DNA of 41,875 nucleotides from Aminipila sp047974845 (GCA_047974845.1 JBKECQ010000042.1:1-41875), one strand, 5' to 3'; positions 24,675-34,113 are shown, numbered from the stretch's first letter. Made by a program: numbers and translations. Notes: generated by a model not told the origin, from the letters alone.

Positions 24675-24710
24675 TGTTTTATATTTATGAACAAACACTC
24701 ATGTAGTGGA
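24675..24710. other. Probable att junction of the serine-recombinase element
   Basis: Between the recombinase stop and the first homologous codon of the truncated ATPase (near 24697) must lie the right end of the element. The exact crossover dinucleotide cannot be chosen without the empty site. The matching left junction is not in the window. Confidence 0.55.
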
Positions 24711-25551
24711 TCCTATAAATCCGGGAGCAGTGGATCAAATTATTCATTTGGGCGATTATTGGAACGAAAGAGGAATTAGGGAGAATAAGCTGGCAGTAAT
24801 TGATACAAATGAAAAAATTAAGAGCTTGTTTAGATATTCGTATAACTATATTGCTGCAGCAGGTAAGCTGTATGATAGTGTAACCGAAATATATAATATA
24901 GCTATTGAGCGTGCGGAAATGTATAAGCTTACTGCAAATATTGTTGGTGATGAGTTAGCCCATAAAGAGATTTGCTTAAATCCGGGGACTATTAAAAAAT
25001 TCTTTGCAAGTGCCATTACGCCTATGGGGATACAGAACTATATAAAAAGTTTAATAAAGGGATATAAAAAGATTTATATTATAAGCAGCCCGGTTGGCTT
25101 GTGTGCAACAAGCATTTTAAGCGTGTTCTCGGAAAGTGCGGTTTATAGGGGTTTAGATGTTGAGGAATATTACTGTCCAATGAGACCTGAAACCAAAGTT
25201 GAGCATTTACTGGTTCCGGAACTTGGTGTAGCATTTATTAGTGTAAATAAGTACCACGATATTGAACCTTGGGAAATTGCCACAGAAGAAGATGAAAAGA
25301 ATAATCCTGAAATTATTCACATCGACATGAATGAACTAATAGAAAAGAGAAAAATTGAAAAATTAGAGAAGTTAATTGAAAATAATTTGGAAACTATGGA
25401 TAAACTCATAAGTGATGGTATAGGGTGCATAAAGCTTGCAAAGCAAGAACATGATTACCTAGAAAGCTTTTACATTCCAAATATGGATTTCAAAAAAATA
25501 GATGAATTAAGAGATGAAATTATTGCTAAAATAGGATATACAGAGGTATAA
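24697..25551 (+). pseudogene. C-terminal part of a P-loop ATPase (PRK06851-like), 5' end displaced
   Basis: The frame enters with THVVDPINPGAVDQIIHLGD and continues 280 residues to a normal end. HVVDPxxPGxxDxIIxLGDxW is the start of the middle part of a Firmicute family of about 370 residues with two P-loop NTPase-like halves. The N-terminal 80-90 residues with the first Walker A motif are absent, and no ribosome binding site precedes the GTG at 24706. The best explanation is that the serine-recombinase element inserted into this gene. The remaining protein (with the strand KKIYIISSPVGLCATSILS where a second P-loop would lie) is probably not functional. Confidence 0.75.
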
Positions 25552-25623
25552 TAAAAGGTAATATATTTTTTAAAAGATAATTCTATACAGATAGTATAAA
25601 TTTTAGAAAAAATATTATAATTT

Positions 25624-25668
25624 TTATGATACTTGTGAACCCATGTTATAATAGTATTTGGGTTTTTT
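25624..25668 (+). promoter_or_regulatory. Promoter of the cell-wall operon, with overlapping inverted repeat
   Basis: TTATGA (25624-25629) and TATAAT (25647-25652) are 17 bp apart. The pair AACCCA (25638-25643) / TGGGTT (25659-25664), followed by TTTT, spans the -10 box. It may be an operator over the promoter or a weak terminator for the truncated upstream gene. Confidence 0.5.
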
Positions 25669-25703
25669 AAGAGAACTAATAGCACGGTAATGTGAAAAAT
25701 TTT

Positions 25704-25761
25704 ACCCTCCGAATTCAAATAAGCATCTAAACTTAAATTGCTTATTTGTTTCGGATTGGGT
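25704..25761 (+). promoter_or_regulatory. Long leader hairpin before the D-aspartate ligase gene
   Basis: ACCC, TCCGAA and CAAATAAGCA on the left pair in order with TGCTTATTTG, TTCGGA and GGGT on the right: 20 pairs with two small bulges and a 13-nt loop. It lies in the 5' leader, 37 bases before the ATG, and no T run follows, so it is not a terminator. Confidence 0.6.
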
Positions 25762-25798
25762 AGATTTGATTTACTGATGGCTGAAATGGAGGCAAGAT

Positions 25799-27004
25799 AT
25801 GAGCGATAAATTTATTCCATTGCTATTTGCAGGGGATATTAATGTATATAGTGTAGCAAGAGCATTTCATGAGCAGTATGGTATTAAACCATTTGTATAT
25901 GGTAAGTATCCAACAGGACCATGTTATAAAAGTAAAATAATGAATTATATTGCAAACTCTAAGGCAGATGTGCAGGACACCTTTTTAGACCTTGTGATGA
26001 AGTTTGCAAATGAGCATAAAAACAAGAAGATTCTATTAATAGGATGTGGGGATAGCTATGTTCAACTTATTAGTTCAAATAAGGACAACCTACCGGAAAA
26101 TGTAATAGCACCTTACATTAATATAGATATGATGAACAATTTGATTCATAAAGAAAAATTTTATGCTATGTGTGAAGAAATCGGTGTTGATTATCCAAAT
26201 ACTTTTGTTCATAAAAAAGAAATGGGACACGATTTTGAGTTGCCATTTAAAGCGCCATTCATAATAAAACCTTCCAATGGAATAGAATATTGGAGATTCC
26301 CCTTTGAAACACAGAAGAAAGTTTATAAGGCTGATTCCAAAGAAGAACTGGATTCAATTTTGGATGACATATACAAGTCAGGATATAATGATTCAATAAT
26401 AATCCAAGATTTTATACCGGGTGATGACACATATATGCGTGTGCTAACAAGCTATTCTGATAAAGACGGCAAGGTAAAGATGATGTGTTTAGGTCATGTT
26501 CTGTTAGAAGAGCATACTCCTCATGGTATAGGGAATCATGCAGTAATTATTACTGAGCATAACGAAGTGGTAGAAAACCAATTCAAGCAATTGCTTGAAA
26601 GCATGAATTATATCGGTTTTTCTAATTTTGATATTAAATTTGATATCAGAGATGGCAAATATAAGGTTTTTGAAATAAATACAAGACAGGGAAGAAGTAA
26701 CTACTATGTAACAGGAGCAGGGGCTAATGTTGCAAAATGCCTTGTTGATGACTATATTGAGGACAAGCCATTGGAAGAGCACATTGTAAAAAATAAAAAT
26801 CTATGGCTGGTAGTTCCTAAAAAGGTTGCTTTTACTTATGTAAAGCCAGAAGAATACAGAAACGAAATGCGACAACTATTAAATTCAGGTAAATGGGTAA
26901 ATCCACTTTTTTATAGTGCGGATAAAGGCATAGGAAGAAAACTTAAACTGTTAAAGTCTCAGATGGGACACTTTGTTAAATTTAAGAAGTATCTAGGAAA
27001 ATAG
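25799..27004 (+). CDS. D-aspartate ligase (ATP-grasp, Aslfm-like)
   Basis: ATG 25799 has GGAGG seven bases before. The 401-aa protein matches the ATP-grasp D-aspartate ligase of Enterococcus faecium in layout and in many blocks: FIPLLFAGDINVYSVARAF at the start, LLIGCGDSYVQLI, IIIQDFIPGDDTYMRVL, MMCLGHVLLEEHTPHGIGN and FEINTRQGRSN (metal and ATP ligands). That enzyme adds D-Asp to the side-chain amine of L-Lys in the peptidoglycan precursor, making the cross-bridge. The next gene, an aspartate racemase, would supply D-Asp, and a MurE-like ligase follows, which supports the role. Confidence 0.85.
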   Translation: MSDKFIPLLFAGDINVYSVARAFHEQYGIKPFVYGKYPTGPCYKSKIMNYIANSKADVQDTFLDLVMKFANEHKNKKILLIGCGDSYVQLISSNKDNLPENVIAPYINIDMMNNLIHKEKFYAMCEEIGVDYPNTFVHKKEMGHDFELPFKAPFIIKPSNGIEYWRFPFETQKKVYKADSKEELDSILDDIYKSGYNDSIIIQDFIPGDDTYMRVLTSYSDKDGKVKMMCLGHVLLEEHTPHGIGNHAVIITEHNEVVENQFKQLLESMNYIGFSNFDIKFDIRDGKYKVFEINTRQGRSNYYVTGAGANVAKCLVDDYIEDKPLEEHIVKNKNLWLVVPKKVAFTYVKPEEYRNEMRQLLNSGKWVNPLFYSADKGIGRKLKLLKSQMGHFVKFKKYLGK

Positions 27005-27037
27005 TTAGAGGCGGAATGCTTTAGGAGAAAAGTATAA

Positions 27038-27751
27038 ATGAGGGAAAAAGGACAAAAAGTTTTAGGTGTAATAGGCGGAATGGGCCCTTTGGCTACTCAG
27101 CTTTTTTATAAGATGGTTATAGATAAAACAGATGCTCATTGTGATCAGGAGCATTTAAACATGATAATATTAAATCATGCAACTATGCCAGATAGGACTG
27201 AAGCTATAAAAAATGGAGATGTAGAAGAATTGTATCATAGGTTACTGCACGATGCTAAATTTTTAGAAGTAGGCGGAGCAGATTACATTGTTATACCGTG
27301 CAATACATCTCATTTACTTGTGGAAAGATTGCAAAAAAGCTTAAAAATTCCTATTGTTAATATGATTAAAGAAACAGCCACGTCTGTCTATTGTAGATTC
27401 GGTGAGAACTTTAAGTTAGGTATATTGGCAACCGATGGAACTATAAATATGAAACTTTATCAAAAGGCTTGTAAAGAATTGGGTATAACCGCAGTCATTC
27501 CATCAAAAGATAATCAAAAGAAGGTTATGAAAATAATTTATGATGGAATAAAAGATGGGAACCCTATAGATATGAAAGATTTTTATGAAATCGAAGATGA
27601 AATGAAAGAGCAAGGCTGTAAATGTGTTCTAATGGCCTGTACTGAATTGTCTTGTTTTAAAGAGATAAAGGGTTTGTCGGATTACTATATTGATGCGATG
27701 GAAATTTTAGCTGAAAGAGCAATAGTATTATGTGATAAAAAGTTAAAGTAA
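27038..27751 (+). CDS. Aspartate racemase
   Basis: A 237-aa member of the Asp/Glu racemase superfamily. VLGVIGGMGPLAT is the N-terminal signature of aspartate racemases; the two catalytic cysteines are Cys88 in IPCNTSH and Cys201 in MACTELS. The enzyme interconverts L- and D-aspartate without a cofactor. It starts 34 bp after the D-aspartate ligase gene in the same direction; together they supply and use D-Asp for the cell wall. Confidence 0.9.
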   Translation: MREKGQKVLGVIGGMGPLATQLFYKMVIDKTDAHCDQEHLNMIILNHATMPDRTEAIKNGDVEELYHRLLHDAKFLEVGGADYIVIPCNTSHLLVERLQKSLKIPIVNMIKETATSVYCRFGENFKLGILATDGTINMKLYQKACKELGITAVIPSKDNQKKVMKIIYDGIKDGNPIDMKDFYEIEDEMKEQGCKCVLMACTELSCFKEIKGLSDYYIDAMEILAERAIVLCDKKLK

Positions 27752-27790
27752 GATTTAATTTTAAATACTAACGAAAACAGAGGTGGTCAA

Positions 27791-29305
27791 GTGACAAATA
27801 AAATACAAATGCTTAAGGAATATATAGACTTACTGGAAGAAAAGGGATTGCTGGCGGAAACAAATGCATATGACTTAGATATGGAGCAGCCTGTAAGATA
27901 TATATCTTACAACTCTAGAGATGTTAGGGTTGGAACATTATTTATTTGTAAAGGTGCACATTTTTCAATAGAATATTTGCAAAATGCAGTAATGGAAGGA
28001 GCTTTTGCATATATAAGTGAAAGAAAATATGATTTGGATGATAACAATAATATTCCGTATATTATTGTTAAGGACATAAGAAAAACAATGGCATATATTT
28101 CAAATCTTTATTATAATCAAGTTTGGGAAAATTTAGAACTTATAGGAATAACGGGCACAAAGGGAAAATCGACTACCACATATTTTATGAAGTCAATTTT
28201 GGACGATTATCTTAAGTCTATTAAAAGTCCAAAAAGTGCTGTACTTTCTGGTATAGATAATTATGACGGAGTTTGTAGCGAAGAATCGCATTTAACTACT
28301 CCTGAAACTTTGGAGTTGCATAAACATTTCTATAATGCAGTTAAAAGTGAAATAGAATATTTGACTATGGAGGTCTCTAGTCAGGCTCTAAAGTATCATA
28401 GAACTTTAGGTGTAAACTATTCTGTTGGTTGCTTCTTAAATATTGGTGAGGATCACATTAGTGAGGCCGAACATTCAGATTTTGAAGATTACTTTAAATC
28501 CAAGCTTAAGCTATTTGAGCAGTGTGATATTGCCTGTATAAATATGGATAGTGAACATTTTGAGCAGATTAATTCTGCCGCGTCAAATTGTAGGCGCATT
28601 ATTACTTTTGGTTTAAATGAGAATGCGGATATATATGCTTACAATATATCTGCAACAGGTAGGGGTATTAGTTTCAGCGTTCGCTGTGACAGCTTTGATA
28701 GAGAATTTAAAATTAGTATGCCTGGTATTTTCAATGTATCTAACGCATTAGCGGCAATTGCCATATCCTATGCCCTAAATATACCGCTTTATAATATTTA
28801 TTCGGGGTTAAAAAAAGCGCAGGTTAGTGGTAGAATGGAAGTGTATACCAGCAAAAGCAAAGAATTATATGTCATAGTAGACTATGCACACAATAAAATG
28901 AGTTTTGAGTCTTTATTTGCTTCTATGAAGAGGGATTTTCCGGAGAAAAAAATATCTATAGTCTTTGGATGTCCGGGCAAGAAAGCACTGGCAAGAAGAG
29001 GCGAGCTTGGAGAATTGGCTGGTAGATATTCAGATTATGTATTTATTACTGAGGAAGATGCAGGGGAAGAATCACTTATGAAAATATGTGAAGAAATTGC
29101 ATCATATGTTGAAAAATACAGGTGTGAATACTCTATTATTCCGGATAGAAAAGAAGCTATTAGGCAAGCAATAAATAATGCAGACAGAGATACAGTAGTA
29201 CTTGTTACCGGCAAAGGTCGTGAAACAAGACAAAAAAGAGGAACTAAATATATTGACACACCTTCTGATGTGGAAATTGTACAGGAGTTTTTAAAAGATA
29301 GATAA
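27791..29305 (+). CDS. MurE-like UDP-MurNAc-tripeptide ligase, non-DAP type
   Basis: A 504-aa Mur ligase starting at GTG 27791 (GAGGTGG before). The three domains are in order: N-terminal UMP-binding (YISYNSRDVRVGTLFICKGAHF), central ATPase (P-loop GITGTKGKSTTTYF near 118-131; TTPETLELH; EVSSQAL) and C-terminal (VVDYAHNKMSFES; TGKGRE). The place of the DNPR motif, which selects meso-diaminopimelate, reads TEEDAGEE near residue 420, so another diamino acid such as L-Lys or L-Orn is likely. This agrees with the D-aspartate ligase in the same operon. Whether a second, canonical murE exists elsewhere cannot be seen. Confidence 0.85.
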   Translation: MTNKIQMLKEYIDLLEEKGLLAETNAYDLDMEQPVRYISYNSRDVRVGTLFICKGAHFSIEYLQNAVMEGAFAYISERKYDLDDNNNIPYIIVKDIRKTMAYISNLYYNQVWENLELIGITGTKGKSTTTYFMKSILDDYLKSIKSPKSAVLSGIDNYDGVCSEESHLTTPETLELHKHFYNAVKSEIEYLTMEVSSQALKYHRTLGVNYSVGCFLNIGEDHISEAEHSDFEDYFKSKLKLFEQCDIACINMDSEHFEQINSAASNCRRIITFGLNENADIYAYNISATGRGISFSVRCDSFDREFKISMPGIFNVSNALAAIAISYALNIPLYNIYSGLKKAQVSGRMEVYTSKSKELYVIVDYAHNKMSFESLFASMKRDFPEKKISIVFGCPGKKALARRGELGELAGRYSDYVFITEEDAGEESLMKICEEIASYVEKYRCEYSIIPDRKEAIRQAINNADRDTVVLVTGKGRETRQKRGTKYIDTPSDVEIVQEFLKDR

Positions 29306-29307
29306 AT

Positions 29308-30420
29308 ATGAAAAATAAGCTAATAAACTTTTTTAAAAAAGAAACTGTATTTGTAATTTCAGGGCTGGCAGCTACTCTGTCAGCTCTTTTTATACCACCA
29401 TCTCTTGAATACATAGGATACATAGATTTTCAGGTTATAGCATTGCTGTTTTGCTTGATGGCAGTGGTTGCGGGATTAAGAGAAATTGGTTTGTTTGAAG
29501 TTCTTTCGCAGAGATTACTGCGTATTGGTACAAGTGTAAGATTTGTTTCCATTATATTAGTTGTATTGTGCTTTTTTTTTGCCATGCTTGTGACCAATGA
29601 TGTTGCCTTAATCACAATGGTTCCATTTACTCTTTCAGCACTGGATTTTGTGAGTGAGAAAAGAATCATTTTTATAGTGGTTATGGAAACCATTGCAGCA
29701 AATTTGGGGAGTATGCTTACACCCATAGGAAATCCACAAAATCTTTATTTATTCTCAAATTTTAATGTTAATATTATTGAATTCTTTAAAATAACTTTTC
29801 CTATAACAGTGGTTAGTTTAGCATTAATTATTGCATTTGTTCTTGCAATAAAGAGTCAGAAATTAAAAATAGTATTTGATGTTGAGTCAAAAATTCAAAA
29901 CAAGTTTAAGCTTTCAGTTTATATATTGCTTTTTCTTATTTGCTTAAGTGCGGTTATAGGTGTTATAAACTATAAATTAATGTTTATAGCAGTGTTTTTT
30001 AGTATATTGTATATTGATAAAATGCTATTAAAACAAGTGGATTACTTTCTATTGTTTAATTTTATCTTTTTCTTTATCTTCGTTGGAAACATAGGAAGAA
30101 TAGAGCAAATACAAGAGTTTTTACACGAAATAATACAAGGAAGGGTATTCATTTTTTCTGCGGCATTATCTCAGGTTATTAGTAATGTACCGGCAGCAGT
30201 TATGCTTTCCGGCTTTACAAATAATTTTAAAGAATTAATTTTGGGTACCAACATAGGGGGGTTAGGCACTATTATTGCTTCACTTGCAAGCCTTATCTCC
30301 TTTAAGCTTTATTCCCAAAGGAAAAATGCTAATAATTCCCTATACCTAATGTTATTTTCTGTTATAAATATTATGTTTATTGTTATATTAATACCTTTAT
30401 GTTATAAAATATATATGTAA
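29308..30420 (+). CDS. ArsB/NhaD (ion transporter superfamily) anion permease
   Basis: A 370-aa protein with about ten membrane helices. The motifs LVTNDVALITMVPF, SMLTPIGNPQNLYLF and QVISNVPAAVML are the two re-entrant, pseudo-symmetric loops of the citrate/arsenite (ArsB, YbiR-like) permease group. The substrate is an anion or carboxylate; within this operon an amino acid such as aspartate or a related acid is a guess. It begins 2 bp after the Mur ligase stop, so it is part of the same transcript. The ribosome binding site is weak, which points to translational coupling. Confidence 0.8.
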   Translation: MKNKLINFFKKETVFVISGLAATLSALFIPPSLEYIGYIDFQVIALLFCLMAVVAGLREIGLFEVLSQRLLRIGTSVRFVSIILVVLCFFFAMLVTNDVALITMVPFTLSALDFVSEKRIIFIVVMETIAANLGSMLTPIGNPQNLYLFSNFNVNIIEFFKITFPITVVSLALIIAFVLAIKSQKLKIVFDVESKIQNKFKLSVYILLFLICLSAVIGVINYKLMFIAVFFSILYIDKMLLKQVDYFLLFNFIFFFIFVGNIGRIEQIQEFLHEIIQGRVFIFSAALSQVISNVPAAVMLSGFTNNFKELILGTNIGGLGTIIASLASLISFKLYSQRKNANNSLYLMLFSVINIMFIVILIPLCYKIYM

Positions 30421-30434
30421 TTTTCAATAGTTGA

Positions 30435-30586
30435 AGATTATATAGTGAGAAAAAACAAAGTAAAAACAAGATTGCATAGTGAGAAAAGGTAAAATAACAA
30501 GATTGCATAGTGAGAAAAAACAAAATAACAAGATTATTGCATAGTAAGAAAAAACAAAATAACAAGATTATTGCATATGCAATAAT
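30435..30586. repeat. Tandem 31-34-bp repeats ending in a 20-bp perfect palindrome
   Basis: About four copies of a unit with AGATTGCATAGTGAGAAAA and AACAAAATAACA run from 30435 to 30564. They end at ATTATTGCATATGCAATAAT (30567-30586), a perfect palindrome whose left half ATTATTGCAT also occurs at the junction of the units. The block fills the gap between the permease and the histidine kinase. Confidence 0.75.
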
Positions 30587-30684
30587 TTAATATAAGAAAT
30601 TTATGATTAATAATATAATATGAAAAATTGGATATATTCAGTGGTAAAAGTTGTAGCAATAACATAATTGGTTGAGGAAGTTAG

Positions 30685-32661
30685 ATGAGAAAAAAATTTA
30701 TAATTTCACTAATGATTTTTATGATATGTTCAATAGCTTTAAAGAGCGTTGATATATCCAAAAGATATGAATTAAATATTGTTGATTTTGTAAAGTACTC
30801 TATTGACCTAACCTCAAGTGAGAAATATTACCTAAAATCACAAAAGTTATATTATGGATTTGATGTAAAAGATGCACCCTTTTCTTATGTCTCCTATGAA
30901 ACTAATCAAAATATGGGTATACTTATAGACTACTTCAATCAAATTTCAGTAACATTAGAAGATGACTTTATAGGGAAGCCATATGATGATTATAACCTGG
31001 CTAGGAAGCTAAAAGAAGGAGAAGTTGATGCTGCTCCACTTAGCATTACAGAGTTTAATAAGGATGTTTTTCTATTTACTCAAACATTGTATATGGAACG
31101 TAGCAAGATACTTGTTAGAAGTGATGCGCCGTTTAATTCAATTAAAGATGTAGAAGACATAACTATTGCAGTAATTGCTGGAACCACTGCTCACCATGAT
31201 GCCAATATATATTTCAATAAAAAGGAAAATGTTAAACTGGTTTTAGCAAAAAATTTAGATGAATGTTTCTATATGTTTGGTATGAAAGAGGTAGATGCCA
31301 TAATAGGAGATGAGGCTCAGATCTCATACTACCTAAACCAAGCAATTCGTGACAATAGATTTAGGTTTCTACCTGAGGCCATATCAGAAGAAGAAGTTGC
31401 GCTGGCGGTAAATAAGGACAATGAGAGATTATTTAACATCTTAAATAAAGGTATTTTAGAGCTGAAAAAGAATCACCAATTTAACCATATCCATTCAAAA
31501 TGGTTTGGCAGTTTTATTCCTGAAGTTGAGACCATGCCAAGTTATGACAATGCTACTGATGTTTTTATCTTTGTTTCGGCAATAATATTTTTGCTGGTGT
31601 TTTGGAATAGGGCAGTTTCCGAGCAGGTTAGTTTAAAAACAAAGGAATTGAATAATAGCAGAAAAGAACTGCGTGATATTGTTGATGCCCTGATGGATGG
31701 TATTATTGTTACTGACAGTAATGACTGTATAGAAATGTGCAATATTACTGTACTAAAACTGATTAATCTGCAATTTGCAGATGTGTTAGGGCGAAAACTA
31801 TATGATATTGAAGAGTTAAGTCAATATCTTGAGCATATCAATGAAAAAGGAGCATTTAAGTATAACAATCTATATTATCTTGTTTCAAGAAGGGATTTTG
31901 ACATTTCTTTGGGTAAAAAAATATTGATAATAGAGGATTATACTGAAAGATACAGATATGAAATGCTTACAAAACAGGAATCAAAGATGATAGCAGTTGG
32001 AGAACTGTCAGCAGGGTTTGCTCATGAAATCAGAAATCCACTGGGATTAATTCGTAGCTACATCTATATATTAAGAAAGAAAAGCAGAAGTGTATTAGAT
32101 GAAAACAAAGCTTTTGCAGTTATAGACCATTCTATTGACAGGATAAATGCCCTTATGGAAAATCTTTTGAATTTTTCTAAGCTTTCCATGGAAGATAACA
32201 CATTAGTAAATTACCTAGGTGTAATATCTTCAGTTTTAGAGCTGGAAGAAAAAAATCTTGAAAAAAATGGCATTACCTTGAAAAAAGTGATAAACAATGA
32301 TAAACCTGAAATGGTATATCTAAATAAAGATATATTAGAATTGGTTTTAATAAACCTAATAAATAATAGTGTGGATGCTTTAAAAGAATCTAATAAAGAT
32401 ATAAAGGAGATTGTATTAAACATCTCTTTAGATGATAATAGATTAATGATAGATTTTAGTGACAATGGGCAGGGCATACCTGATGAAAAAATATCAAACG
32501 TATTTAACCCATTCTATACAACTAAAGAAACAGGGACAGGGCTAGGATTATATATAGTTAACTCAGAAATAAATAGTATAGATGGTCATATTTCATTGGA
32601 AAGCAAATATGGCGAGGGGACAACCTTTCATATAATACTACCGATAGAAAGAGGTGTGTAA
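30685..32661 (+). CDS. Sensor histidine kinase with extracellular solute-binding domain
   Basis: A 658-aa kinase. Residues 1-20 are a membrane anchor; about 50-275 form a family-3 solute-binding domain (LYYGFDVKDAPFSYVSYE, GEVDAAPLSITEFNKD, AVIAGTTAHHDA, KWFGSFIPE) facing outside; 288-305 is the second membrane helix; a short PAS-like domain follows (DIVDALMDGIIVTDSND). The kinase core has the H-box AGFAHEIRNPLG (His447), the N-box LINNSVDALKES, DNGQGIPDEKI and GTGLGLYIV. It senses a small molecule directly and phosphorylates the response regulator encoded 10 bp downstream. The TRAP transporter next to it suggests that the ligand is its substrate. Confidence 0.92.
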   Translation: MRKKFIISLMIFMICSIALKSVDISKRYELNIVDFVKYSIDLTSSEKYYLKSQKLYYGFDVKDAPFSYVSYETNQNMGILIDYFNQISVTLEDDFIGKPYDDYNLARKLKEGEVDAAPLSITEFNKDVFLFTQTLYMERSKILVRSDAPFNSIKDVEDITIAVIAGTTAHHDANIYFNKKENVKLVLAKNLDECFYMFGMKEVDAIIGDEAQISYYLNQAIRDNRFRFLPEAISEEEVALAVNKDNERLFNILNKGILELKKNHQFNHIHSKWFGSFIPEVETMPSYDNATDVFIFVSAIIFLLVFWNRAVSEQVSLKTKELNNSRKELRDIVDALMDGIIVTDSNDCIEMCNITVLKLINLQFADVLGRKLYDIEELSQYLEHINEKGAFKYNNLYYLVSRRDFDISLGKKILIIEDYTERYRYEMLTKQESKMIAVGELSAGFAHEIRNPLGLIRSYIYILRKKSRSVLDENKAFAVIDHSIDRINALMENLLNFSKLSMEDNTLVNYLGVISSVLELEEKNLEKNGITLKKVINNDKPEMVYLNKDILELVLINLINNSVDALKESNKDIKEIVLNISLDDNRLMIDFSDNGQGIPDEKISNVFNPFYTTKETGTGLGLYIVNSEINSIDGHISLESKYGEGTTFHIILPIERGV

Positions 32662-32671
32662 AAGTAAACTC

Positions 32672-34054
32672 ATGGTTAAGCAAAATAAAAATTATAGGAT
32701 TCTAATTGTAGACGATGAAATAGAGTATCAAAATGTGGTATCCCTTATTTTAGAGGATGCAGGTTATCATACAAATGCCTGTTCAAATGGACAGGAAGCT
32801 ATAGACTTCTTAAAAGACAATGTTGTAGACTTGGTTATTACTGACTTGAGAATGCCTATCATGTCAGGAAATGAACTAATTAAGAAAATTGCGGAGATGG
32901 ATTGCGGTATAGATATATTAGTAGTGACTGCGTTTGGAAGTATAGAGGGTGCGGTTGATGCAATGAAACTTGGAGCCTCGGATTACTTTGTTAAGAGTAA
33001 TGACCTGGATGAACTTCTAATGAAGATTGAGCGAATTGCAAAGATGAGAAGCTTGGAACGCAAAAGTAACATATTGTTGCGAAATCAGAATACAGAGAAT
33101 GTATTTTTAGGAACAAAGAATCCTCAGTTTCAGCAACTTTTAGAAATGTGCAATAGAACCGCAGACACCAATATAAACATATTGCTCTTAGGAGAGTCCG
33201 GAGTAGGTAAGGAGGTTATTGCAAATTATATTCACAGGATTAGTGAACGAAGCAATGAACCTTTTGTTCCCGTTAATTGCCAAGTATTCCCGGAAGGGGT
33301 TATTGAATCAGAGCTATTTGGGCATGAAAAGGGAGCCTTTACCGGTGCAATGCTATCCAGAATAGGCAAGTTTGAAGAAGCCAATTACGGAACACTGTTT
33401 CTTGATGAAATAGGTGACTTACCAATGACAACACAGGGGAAGCTTTTACGTGTATTAGAAACAAAAACCATTGAAAGAATAGGAAGCAATAAGCAAATAG
33501 ACTTAGATGTTAGATTTATCTCAGCAACCAACAAAAATGTAAGTCAAAAAATAAGTGATGGAAGCTTTAGAGAAGATTTATTATACAGAATTAATACTTT
33601 AACCTTAACAATACCACCTTTGAGGGAAAGGAGAGAGGATTTACCTGGATTAATAAACTTTTTTGTAAGAAAAATAGAAGCGGATCAAAAGAAAAAAAAT
33701 GTTGTTTTAGAGGAAAAGGTTATGGAATACCTTTTGTCATATGATTATCCCGGCAATGTCAGGGAGCTAAAGAATATTATAGAAAGGTTAATTGCTCTAA
33801 GCCAAAATGGCGTTGTGACAATGTCGGAGCTATTTATGCCTAATGACCTATGCTATTCTTTTATTAAGAGTAATGAAATCAGCAATTTAAGAGAAGAAAG
33901 AAATAAATTTGAAAAGCAATATATAACAAATGCCTTGGCAGTTTCAAATTGGAACGTAACAAAGTGTGCAGATGAGTTAGGCATTACTTCAAGACAGCTT
34001 TGGAATAAAATAAGCCAATATGAAATAAAAAACAAAAATAAGGATATTATGTGA
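32672..34054 (+). CDS. Sigma-54-dependent response regulator (NtrC family)
   Basis: About 460 residues from ATG 32672; a GTG at 32654 in frame overlaps the kinase end and is also possible. Domains: receiver (ILIVDDEIEYQN, phosphorylated Asp58 in ITDLRMPIMSG), AAA+ activator (GESGVGKEVIAN, GHEKGAFTGA near 217-226, GTLFLDEIGDLP), and a Fis-type helix-turn-helix (CADELGITSRQLWNKI). GAFTGA contacts sigma-54. It works with the upstream kinase. The -24/-12 promoter of the TRAP operon 140 bp downstream is the obvious target. Confidence 0.93.
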   Translation: MVKQNKNYRILIVDDEIEYQNVVSLILEDAGYHTNACSNGQEAIDFLKDNVVDLVITDLRMPIMSGNELIKKIAEMDCGIDILVVTAFGSIEGAVDAMKLGASDYFVKSNDLDELLMKIERIAKMRSLERKSNILLRNQNTENVFLGTKNPQFQQLLEMCNRTADTNINILLLGESGVGKEVIANYIHRISERSNEPFVPVNCQVFPEGVIESELFGHEKGAFTGAMLSRIGKFEEANYGTLFLDEIGDLPMTTQGKLLRVLETKTIERIGSNKQIDLDVRFISATNKNVSQKISDGSFREDLLYRINTLTLTIPPLRERREDLPGLINFFVRKIEADQKKKNVVLEEKVMEYLLSYDYPGNVRELKNIIERLIALSQNGVVTMSELFMPNDLCYSFIKSNEISNLREERNKFEKQYITNALAVSNWNVTKCADELGITSRQLWNKISQYEIKNKNKDIM

Positions 34055-34058
34055 CGAA

Positions 34059-34080
34059 AGTGTGAATTTTTTTTCACACT
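34059..34080. promoter_or_regulatory. Palindrome: likely upstream activator site for the NtrC-type regulator
   Basis: AGTGTGAA-tttttt-TTCACACT is a perfect inverted repeat, followed by a half-like AGTGAAG. It lies about 130 bp before the -12 element of the TRAP promoter, the usual distance for a sigma-54 activator site. It could also act as a stem-loop at the end of the regulator mRNA. Confidence 0.5.
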
Positions 34081-34113
34081 GAAGTGAAGTTTTTTTCGTA
34101 GAACTAAAGTATT

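Noticed and set aside
24706..25551. Intact 281-aa ATPase gene starting at GTG 24706
   Set aside because: Family members have 80-90 more residues with the first P-loop, homology starts before the GTG, and no ribosome binding site precedes it.
25624..25798. T-box or known riboswitch in the leader of the D-aspartate ligase operon
   Set aside because: No T-box sequence or terminator/antiterminator pair is visible; only one long hairpin.
30435..30586. CRISPR array
   Set aside because: Units of 31-34 bp adjoin directly, with no unique spacers.
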